Assembly (NCBI GenBank): GCA_036554605.1
Contig: DATBMY010000331.1
Coordinates: 1 to 10,722, forward strand
Direction of reading: 5' to 3'
Length of the DNA stretch: 10,722 bases
Source of the DNA: DATBMY01 sp036554605
Lineage (GTDB): Bacteria; Acidobacteriota; Blastocatellia; UBA7656
Shown: positions 6,342 to 10,722 of the stretch, piece by piece
How positions within the stretch are numbered: the first letter of the stretch is position 1
Layout of the letters: each line of letters begins with the position of its first letter
Notes under the pieces: model-generated
Told to the model about the DNA's origin: nothing
The model's input: the letters and a program-made list of their open reading frames with translations, nothing else
The model's database searches: none
Program-made: the position numbers and the translations under genes

Positions 6342-6854
6342 ATGGAAGTTTCATCTAGAATCCCGGAGAAGCTATTCTTCAGAATAGGCGAAGTCTGCGA
6401 GCTTATAAGGGTGCAGCCGCACGTGCTTCGTTACTGGGAGACGGAGTTTCCGATGCTGGCCCCACAGAAGAACCGCGCAGGCCAGCGCGTCTACCGCCGC
6501 AAGGATGTAGAGATGGTCATGCGCATACGCGACCTGCTTTATGAAGAGAAGTTTACTATCGCGGGGGCCAAGAAGAAACTGATGGATGAGATGCGAGGCG
6601 GAGCATCACGCGCCAGGGTCGTAAAACAGGATTATCCCGTCGTCGAAGAGCCGGTAGTGGAAGAACCAAAAATCGAGCCCGCCCTCGAAACCGCTCCCGC
6701 GCCTCAACGGCAACAGCAGCTGCCTGAATCACCGCCCGTTTCGCCAGATGCTCAATCGATTTCGCCACAGGTGCGGCGCGTATTGAGAGTGCTCAAGCAC
6801 GATCTGGAGGATTTATTGACAAGGCTAAACCAGGATGCTAGCATCAAAAACTGA
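6342..6854 (+). CDS. MerR-family transcriptional regulator with Pro/Glu-rich linker
   Basis: The 170-residue product begins with a MerR-type winged helix-turn-helix: FRIGEVCELIRVQPHVLRYWETEFP (13-37) contains the recognition region and the hallmark LRYWE. NRAGQRVYRRKDVEMVMRIRDLLYEEKFTIAGAKKKL (44-80) follows with wing and dimerisation helix. After about residue 90 comes a disordered-looking linker rich in Pro, Glu and Gln, with the pentamer VVEEP repeated at 100-109, then a short C-terminal helix (about 142-165). There is no Cys cluster of the metal sensors and no recognisable drug- or ligand-binding domain. Its target is unknown. Similar short MerR proteins follow ihfA in other bacteria, as I recall, so it may work with IHF. 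Its 3' end carries the likely promoter of tRNA-Pro. The ATG start is supported by motif placement, since the ribosome binding site is weak. Confidence 0.9.
   Translation: MEVSSRIPEKLFFRIGEVCELIRVQPHVLRYWETEFPMLAPQKNRAGQRVYRRKDVEMVMRIRDLLYEEKFTIAGAKKKLMDEMRGGASRARVVKQDYPVVEEPVVEEPKIEPALETAPAPQRQQQLPESPPVSPDAQSISPQVRRVLRVLKHDLEDLLTRLNQDASIKN
6816..6844 (+). promoter_or_regulatory. Promoter for tRNA-Pro embedded in the 3' end of merR
   Basis: TTGACA (6816-6821) with a 17-bp spacer and TAGCAT (6839-6844) lies wholly inside the merR coding region. Transcription would start near 6851, about 33 nt before the mature tRNA 5' end. The -35 box is perfect and the -10 box matches four of six bases. It would allow tRNA expression independent of the ihfA-merR transcript. 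Confidence 0.6.
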
Positions 6855-6883
6855 AAACGATTGAGTAATTTAAATCGAAATTG

Positions 6884-6957
6884 CGGGACGTGGCGCAGCC
6901 TGGTAGCGCGCTTCCTTGGGGTGGAAGAGGTCGCTGGTTCAAATCCAGTCGTCCCGA
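6884..6957 (+). tRNA. tRNA-Pro(GGG)
   Basis: A complete 74-nt cloverleaf can be drawn. The acceptor stem is CGGGACG (6884-6890) with CGTCCCG (6950-6956) and discriminator A6957. The D stem is GCGC/GCGC with GG in the loop. The anticodon stem is CTTCC/GGAAG with loop TTGGGGT, putting anticodon GGG at 6918-6920. The T stem is GCTGG/CCAGT around TTCAAAT. The C1-G72 pair and A73 are the usual bacterial tRNA-Pro identity elements. The 3' CCA is not encoded. It reads CCC and CCT codons. Confidence 0.97.
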
Positions 6958-6976
6958 CTTGAGCAAAGAACTGAAG

Positions 6977-7011
6977 AAGCCCGGCGAGTCTAAATAAACC
7001 GCCGGGCTTTT
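6977..7011 (+). terminator. Intrinsic terminator after tRNA-Pro
   Basis: AAGCCCGGCG (6977-6986) pairs perfectly with CGCCGGGCTT (7000-7009) around a 13-nt loop, and a T-run (7008-7011) follows. It begins 20 nt after the tRNA and closes the ihfA-merR-tRNA unit, isolating it from the patatin gene. Confidence 0.85.
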
Positions 7012-7075
7012 CATTACCTGAAATCTTCGCACGCCAAAATCCACTTCTCCCTTTATCAATTCAAGGATTTTTGAT

Positions 7076-7104
7076 TTGACATTATAAGTCATAAATATTA
7101 CAAC
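7076..7104 (+). promoter_or_regulatory. Promoter and possible operator for the patatin-like gene
   Basis: TTGACA (7076-7081), 17 bp, TACAAC (7099-7104, four of six). An imperfect 15-bp palindrome TGACATTATAAGTCA (7077-7091) overlaps the -35 box and spacer, where a repressor could act. Transcription from about 7111 would leave a leader of about 45 nt before the ATG at 7155. Confidence 0.5.
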
Positions 7105-7154
7105 CCAGAAGCCGGCTTACCTGTTCAGATAAGACTCACATAAAGGAGATCGCT

Positions 7155-8237
7155 ATGGCCTACAACTGCAAGATACTCGCGATAGACGGCGGCGGGATTC
7201 GCGGAGTGATCCCCGCTTATATTCTCCAGCAACTCGAAACGGAGCTTAACAAACAGTGCTTTGAAATGTTCGACGTTGTCGCGGGCACATCGACGGGCGG
7301 CATAATAGCGCTTGGGCTGACCTCGCCCGTCTACGAGGCCGCGCCAGGCGGGCCCCTCGCGCCATACCCCGCTTCTGAGATTTTAAATTTCTACATGACG
7401 GATGAAAGCCAGCTATTCGTGAAGCAATCGAGCGGTGACGGAACTGAAGCTAAGTATTATGCGGTTGATACGAACACTTCTCCTCCAACCGGCATTGAGC
7501 CGTGGCTACAATCGAAATTCACCCCCGCGCTGACTCTGTCCCAGGCCCGGCAGAACCTCGGTAAGCTAGGCAAGACGATGCCGCAACAGGTGCTCACAAC
7601 CTGTTACACGATAGGAGGCGCGCAGGGGATCGGCATCGAGCCCTACTTATTCAACTGGCAAGATGCCGCGGCGGGCGAAACCGACGATTACTGTGTATGG
7701 GAGGCTGCGCGCGCCACAAGCGCCGCCCCGACCTATTTTCCCATCGCGAGCGTCGGGGCGGGGACCACTAACGGATCGAACGCCGTTAGCCGGCTGGCAG
7801 TCGACGGCGGAGTGGCGGCAAATAACCCGGCGCTATACGGGCTCGCTCAAGCGGCGAAGCTGGGCCTGTTTAATAACCTCGACGAGGTGCTCATAGTTTC
7901 ACTCGGCACCGGGCTTTATAACGTGGGGCTTCAGACTCAGGGTGATTTAAACTGGGGCATGGCGGATTGGACCGTCGGGTTCGACGCGAACGGCTTTACG
8001 ACCAGCCCGCTGCTCAGCGTGCTGACAATGGCCAACGTGCTTGCTCCATGTGAGCAGTTGACCGCGATTATGCCGCAAGCGAACTATTACAGGCTGGAGC
8101 CGGATATCACCTACTGGGAGTCGTCGATGGACGGGACCGACGCGCCGACGCTGTTGACGGTCGCCCAGCAGTACATCGCTTCCGGTCAAGGCCAGACATT
8201 ATTCAATAGCGTGGTAACCGCGTTGCAATCGAGTTGA
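7155..8237 (+). CDS. Patatin-like phospholipase
   Basis: Patatin-like enzymes are serine lipid acyl hydrolases using a Ser-Asp dyad. All the motifs are present in the 360-residue product: the oxyanion-hole loop DGGGIRG (11-17), the nucleophile elbow GTSTGG (44-49, Ser46), and the catalytic DGG (217-219, Asp217) followed by VAANNPA. Other conserved stretches are WEAARATSAAPTYF (182-195) and VSLGTG around 248-253. There is no signal peptide or membrane helix, so a cytoplasmic enzyme is expected. AAGGAG (7143-7148) lies 6 nt before the ATG. The gene has its own promoter and a terminator downstream and sits alone between the tRNA-Pro terminator and surE. No cyclic-nucleotide synthase or other defence partner is adjacent, so a role as a phospholipase effector is not supported. 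Substrate is unknown. Base composition and codon use look like the neighbouring genes. Confidence 0.93.
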   Translation: MAYNCKILAIDGGGIRGVIPAYILQQLETELNKQCFEMFDVVAGTSTGGIIALGLTSPVYEAAPGGPLAPYPASEILNFYMTDESQLFVKQSSGDGTEAKYYAVDTNTSPPTGIEPWLQSKFTPALTLSQARQNLGKLGKTMPQQVLTTCYTIGGAQGIGIEPYLFNWQDAAAGETDDYCVWEAARATSAAPTYFPIASVGAGTTNGSNAVSRLAVDGGVAANNPALYGLAQAAKLGLFNNLDEVLIVSLGTGLYNVGLQTQGDLNWGMADWTVGFDANGFTTSPLLSVLTMANVLAPCEQLTAIMPQANYYRLEPDITYWESSMDGTDAPTLLTVAQQYIASGQGQTLFNSVVTALQSS

Positions 8238-8263
8238 AACCCGGTTCGCTCACCACACGACAG

Positions 8264-8293
8264 TTGACTCTTCTTCGCTTCGGATGTTATTCA
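8264..8293 (+). promoter_or_regulatory. Possible weak promoter upstream of the surE leader
   Basis: TTGACT (8264-8269, five of six) is followed after 18 bp by TATTCA (8288-8293, three of six). It lies 27 bp after the patatin stop and before the hairpin at 8386-8420. If real, its transcript would have to read through that terminator to reach surE. The following leader holds short stems only (CGGATG/CATCCG at 8281-8303; ATCCA/TGGAT at 8307-8321). Confidence 0.3.
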
Positions 8294-8385
8294 TACTCAT
8301 CCGGCGATCCATTATGTGGATAGTCAAGCATTGAAAGCATGGCTTGATGCAGGTTCAAAGCGAGGGACTCCCCCCTAAGATCCCT

Positions 8386-8420
8386 GGCCCAGGACAAAGC
8401 GCGGTTTGTCCTGGGTTTCG
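8386..8420 (+). terminator. Intrinsic terminator or attenuator between the patatin gene and surE
   Basis: CCCAGGACAAA (8388-8398) and TTTGTCCTGGG (8405-8415) form a perfect 11-bp stem with a 6-nt loop GCGCGG. Two outer G-U pairs (8386-8387 with 8416-8417) extend it. Only a short T-run follows (TTT, 8416-8418). It lies about 150 nt after the patatin stop and 45 nt before surE, with no clear promoter between it and surE. Confidence 0.65.
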
Positions 8421-8464
8421 CATTTAGTAGGCCGGCGTTATGCCCGCGTGCGATTGCCATTAAT

Positions 8465-9229
8465 ATGCCAAATATACTTGTCACCAACGATGACGGCATC
8501 CATTCCTCGGGGATCATTTCGCTTGCCCAGGCACTTGAGCCTCTGGGCGATGTCTTCGTTGTCGCCCCCGCTCACGAAATGAGCGCCGCGTCGCACTCAC
8601 TTACACTCACGCGGCCCCTGAGGATAGATCAGATTGATGACCGTCATTTCTCAGTCGACGGCACGCCTACCGACTGCATAACGCTGGCGATGAATCTCAT
8701 CTTGAAAGATGCGCCGCCGCAAATCGTGGTCTCCGGCATAAACAAGGGCGGCAATCTCGGAGACGACGTTTCATATTCGGGAACCGTCGCGGGCGCGCTC
8801 GAAGCCTCGATTTACGGGCTTCCCGGCATAGCCTTCAGCCTTGTGCAGCGGACGGATTTCGATTTCACCTACGCGGCTGAGTTTGCGTTGCATCTTGCGC
8901 GCCGGGTGCTCGGAGCGGGACTGCCGCGCGGGACGCTCCTGAACGTGAACGGCCCGCCCGGCCCTATCCGCGGCGCGCGAGTTACGCGTCAGGGCACGAA
9001 GGTCATAAGACCGACGATCATCGAAGGCACGGACCCGCGCCAGCGCAAGTATTACTGGATCGGCGAAGAATCGATCACCTGGAACGAGGAACCGGGGACC
9101 GATTACGAAGCCCTGCGCCTGGGGCTTGTATCAATCACGCCACTCAGGAACGACCTTACGGATTACCGCACCCTGGAAGAGATCAAGGCAAGGGACTGGG
9201 ACGTAGAGTTGGAAGCGCAATCGAGATGA
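8465..9229 (+). CDS. surE: 5'/3'-nucleotidase SurE
   Basis: SurE is a divalent-metal-dependent phosphatase that removes phosphate from nucleoside 5'- and 3'-monophosphates and, in some members, from short polyphosphate. It is linked to stationary-phase survival. The 254-residue product has the metal-binding signature NILVTNDDG (3-11, Asp9 and Asp10), APAHEMSAASHSLT (35-48, metal ligand Ser40) and VSGINKGGNLGDDVSYSGTVAGALE (89-113, metal ligand Asn93), all as in known SurE structures. The ATG at 8465 is fixed by the conserved N-terminus and no alternative start codon lies close upstream. There is no visible Shine-Dalgarno sequence. Its stop overlaps the pcm start as ATGA (9226-9229), so the two are translationally coupled, an arrangement also known from E. 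coli surE-pcm. Confidence 0.96.
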   Translation: MPNILVTNDDGIHSSGIISLAQALEPLGDVFVVAPAHEMSAASHSLTLTRPLRIDQIDDRHFSVDGTPTDCITLAMNLILKDAPPQIVVSGINKGGNLGDDVSYSGTVAGALEASIYGLPGIAFSLVQRTDFDFTYAAEFALHLARRVLGAGLPRGTLLNVNGPPGPIRGARVTRQGTKVIRPTIIEGTDPRQRKYYWIGEESITWNEEPGTDYEALRLGLVSITPLRNDLTDYRTLEEIKARDWDVELEAQSR

Positions 9230-9903
9230 GATCAAATCAACTGCCGGGAAGAGCGTTGGATCGCGACCATTACGAAGCTCACCGCCTTCGAATGGTCGAC
9301 CTGATAAAAAGTCGCGGCGTCGGCGACGAGCGGGTGCTTGCCGCTATGGCCCGTGTGCCGCGCCACCTGTTTGTGCCGGAAGCTTTGCGGTCGAAAGCCT
9401 ACGGCGACCACGCTCTGCCTATCGGCGAGATGCAGACGATATCGCAACCATATATGGTCGCGCGGATGACTGAGCTTCTTGAGGTCGACAAGGATTCGAC
9501 GGTGCTTGAGATCGGCGCGGGATCAGGCTATCAGACGGCTGTGCTTTCGGCGGTGGCGGGCCGCGTCTTTTCTATCGAGCGAATAAGCGACCTCGCGCGC
9601 ACGGCGCAGCGCAACATACGTCAGATTGGCTGCTACAACGCGACCGTGAAATGGTTTGATGGAACGATAGGATGGAGTGAGCACGCGCCCTATGACGCCA
9701 TACTGGTGGCGGCGGGCGGGCCCGACGTGCCCGAACCTCTCGTCTCGCAGCTCAGAGTCGGCGGCCGTCTGGTTATTCCGATAGGCGACGAGGAGCGCCA
9801 GGCGCTGGTGCGAGTCATCAGGACCGAAACGGGCGCCGTCCGCGAAGAGCACGGCGCGTGCTTGTTCGTGAAGCTCATTGGCCGCTACGGCTGGCCGTCG
9901 TGA
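9226..9903 (+). CDS. pcm: Protein-L-isoaspartate O-methyltransferase
   Basis: Pcm uses S-adenosylmethionine to methylate abnormal L-isoaspartyl residues in aged proteins, starting their repair to aspartate. The 225-residue product has VPRHLFVPE (44-52), the family-specific PIGEMQTISQPYMVARM (66-82), the SAM-binding motif I VLEIGAGSGYQTAVLS (93-108), a post-I segment VFSIER (113-118), and YDAILVAAGGPDVPEPLVSQL (156-176) followed by the conserved GGRLVIPIG. Length is typical. The start at 9226 is set by the ATGA overlap with surE; an internal Met23 (9292) has no ribosome binding site. SurE and Pcm together form a maintenance pair acting on stressed or resting cells. dedA follows after 26 bp. 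Confidence 0.96.
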   Translation: MRSNQLPGRALDRDHYEAHRLRMVDLIKSRGVGDERVLAAMARVPRHLFVPEALRSKAYGDHALPIGEMQTISQPYMVARMTELLEVDKDSTVLEIGAGSGYQTAVLSAVAGRVFSIERISDLARTAQRNIRQIGCYNATVKWFDGTIGWSEHAPYDAILVAAGGPDVPEPLVSQLRVGGRLVIPIGDEERQALVRVIRTETGAVREEHGACLFVKLIGRYGWPS

Positions 9904-9929
9904 ATAAATAATTCTTGTCGTGAAATGAT

Positions 9930-10616
9930 ATGGAACTGATTAGACAACTCTTCGATTATTTCCTGCACCTCGACCGGTATCTCGACGTAATAATCCAGGA
10001 TTATCAGGGATGGACTTACCTTATACTGTTTCTGATAGTCTTTTGCGAAACGGGGCTGGTCGTCACGCCCTTCCTACCCGGCGATTCTTTGCTATTTGCG
10101 GCGGGCACGTTCGCGGCGCGCGGCTCATTCGACGTGGTACTTCTATTCATTATTCTAACCGTCGCGGCGATCATCGGCGACACGGTAAATTACTGGGTCG
10201 GACATTATATCGGCCCGAAGATTTTCGCGAGGGAGAATGTCCGTTTCCTGAATAAGAAACATCTGGAGCGAACGCACGAGTTTTATGAAAGGCACGGCGG
10301 GAAGACCATTATCATAGCCCGCTTCCTTCCGATCATCCGAACCTTCGCGCCTTTCGTCGCGGGAGTCGGCAGGATGACCTATTGGCGGTTCATAACCTAC
10401 AACGTGGTCGGAGGCGTCGTATGGGTCGCGATATTCGTATTCGGCGGCTATTTCTTCGGCAACCTTGAAGTAGTAAAGAACAATTTTTCGTTCGTCGTTG
10501 TCGCCATAATCATACTCTCAGTCCTTCCGATCATATATGAGCTGATACGCCACCGCGTACGACCACGAGCGCCGGAAGTGACAAAGCCCGTGACAGCGGA
10601 GGCGGAACGGGATTAA
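9930..10616 (+). CDS. DedA-family integral membrane protein
   Basis: DedA proteins are polytopic inner-membrane proteins of the SNARE-associated (VTT) fold. They are needed for membrane homeostasis, and some members flip polyprenyl phosphate or phosphatidylethanolamine in a manner coupled to proton-motive force. The 228-residue product has hydrophobic stretches at about 29-48, 54-95 (two segments), 126-175 and 186-205. Signature residues are all present: FCETGLVVTPFLPGDSLLF (38-56) with Glu40 and Asp52, and the amphipathic ARFLPIIRTFAPFVAG (130-145) with Arg131 and Arg137. These correspond to the four charged residues known to be essential in E. coli YqjA-type proteins. The tail after about 207 is hydrophilic and cytoplasmic. 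There is no strong ribosome binding site, but the 26-bp gap after pcm suggests cotranscription. Its stop overlaps that of the convergent truA by 4 bp. Substrate is not predictable from sequence. Confidence 0.93.
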   Translation: MELIRQLFDYFLHLDRYLDVIIQDYQGWTYLILFLIVFCETGLVVTPFLPGDSLLFAAGTFAARGSFDVVLLFIILTVAAIIGDTVNYWVGHYIGPKIFARENVRFLNKKHLERTHEFYERHGGKTIIIARFLPIIRTFAPFVAGVGRMTYWRFITYNVVGGVVWVAIFVFGGYFFGNLEVVKNNFSFVVVAIIILSVLPIIYELIRHRVRPRAPEVTKPVTAEAERD

Positions 10617-10722
10617 TCACTTCTTACCGGAATTGCCGGCGCTAGGGGCGGCAGCTCTTCATTTTGATCGTACATGACCCGCTCCAAAAACAGCCCGCTG
10701 GGCGGCGCGGTAAATCGGGCGA
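10613..10722 (-). CDS. truA: tRNA pseudouridine synthase A, C-terminal end (5' part beyond window)
   Basis: On the minus strand the last 110 bases encode an open frame ending in a TAA at 10613-10615. The 35 residues include ARFTAPPSGLFLERVMY, which matches the C-terminal TAPPxGLxLxxVxY motif of TruA, the enzyme that makes pseudouridine at positions 38-40 of tRNA anticodon arms. A tail of about 18 residues rich in Pro, Glu and Ala follows the motif and is probably not conserved. The stop codon lies inside the end of the convergent dedA gene (4-bp overlap). The call rests on one short motif, so it is less certain than the others. Confidence 0.7.
   Translation of the reverse strand, partial: ARFTAPPSGLFLERVMYDQNEELPPLAPAIPVRSD

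Noticed and set aside
6844..7092. Minus-strand open frame of 82 codons across the tRNA
   Set aside because: It is the antisense of tRNA-Pro. The peptide LDLNQRPLPPQGSALPGC is the well-known spurious translation of antisense tRNA seen in automatic annotations.
7155..8237. Patatin as a CapV-like effector of a CBASS defence system
   Set aside because: No CD-NTase, ubiquitin-like or HORMA/TRIP13 partner is next to it. The neighbours are a tRNA and surE, and the gene has its own promoter and terminator.
8352..8359. GGTTCAAA, matching part of the tRNA-Pro T arm (6936-6943), as a possible att repeat
   Set aside because: Only 8 bases match, the flanks do not pair as a T stem, and no integrase is present; such a match is not surprising by chance.
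8287..8517. 76-codon minus-strand open frame over the patatin-surE gap and surE start
   Set aside because: It overlaps the conserved N-terminus of SurE and the terminator hairpin, has no ribosome binding site, and resembles no known protein.

Overview
The window is 10.7 kb of GC-rich bacterial chromosome, densely coding and mostly housekeeping. Isoleucine is often encoded by ATA despite the high GC, and several intergenic regions carry strong sigma-70-type promoters (TTGACA, 17 bp, TA-rich -10). The content points to a Gram-negative-type bacterium of deep lineage. Acidobacteriota (possibly Blastocatellia) or a delta-proteobacterium-like group is my best guess. It rests on overall style and on the order ihfA - merR - tRNA-Pro - surE - pcm - dedA, which I recall from such groups, and not on a database search.

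Layout, left to right. (1) Positions 1-1348, minus strand: a strong promoter drives a PduO-type cobalamin adenosyltransferase gene followed 12 bp later by accD (acetyl-CoA carboxylase beta subunit), which runs off the left edge. (2) 1408-4000, plus strand: homoserine dehydrogenase (hom) and aspartokinase (lysC), the aspartate-family pathway. They are separated by a 95-bp imperfect palindromic element that fills the intergenic gap. lysC has an internal in-frame start with its own ribosome binding site, as in alpha2beta2 aspartokinases. (3) 4008-5808: an exopolyphosphatase/pppGpp phosphatase (Ppx/GppA with an HD domain) with its own promoter. (4) 5871-7011: a promoter, an IHF-alpha-like DNA-bending protein, a MerR-family regulator with a Pro/Glu-rich linker, and tRNA-Pro(GGG), which has a promoter embedded in the end of merR and an intrinsic terminator. 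(5) 7076-8420: a self-contained patatin-like phospholipase unit (promoter, gene, terminator) wedged between the tRNA and surE. (6) 8465-10616: surE and pcm overlapping by ATGA, then a DedA membrane protein. (7) The last 110 bases hold the 3' end of a minus-strand truA whose stop codon overlaps that of dedA.

Functionally, hom and lysC feed threonine, methionine and lysine synthesis. Ppx, SurE and Pcm are stress and stationary-phase maintenance enzymes (polyphosphate or ppGpp turnover, nucleotide dephosphorylation, isoaspartyl repair). DedA supports membrane lipid and proton-motive-force homeostasis. I found no CRISPR array, transposase, phage gene or recognisable defence island. The least ordinary features are the palindromic repeat before lysC, the inserted patatin unit, the small switch-like leader before merR, and the terminator placed just upstream of surE.
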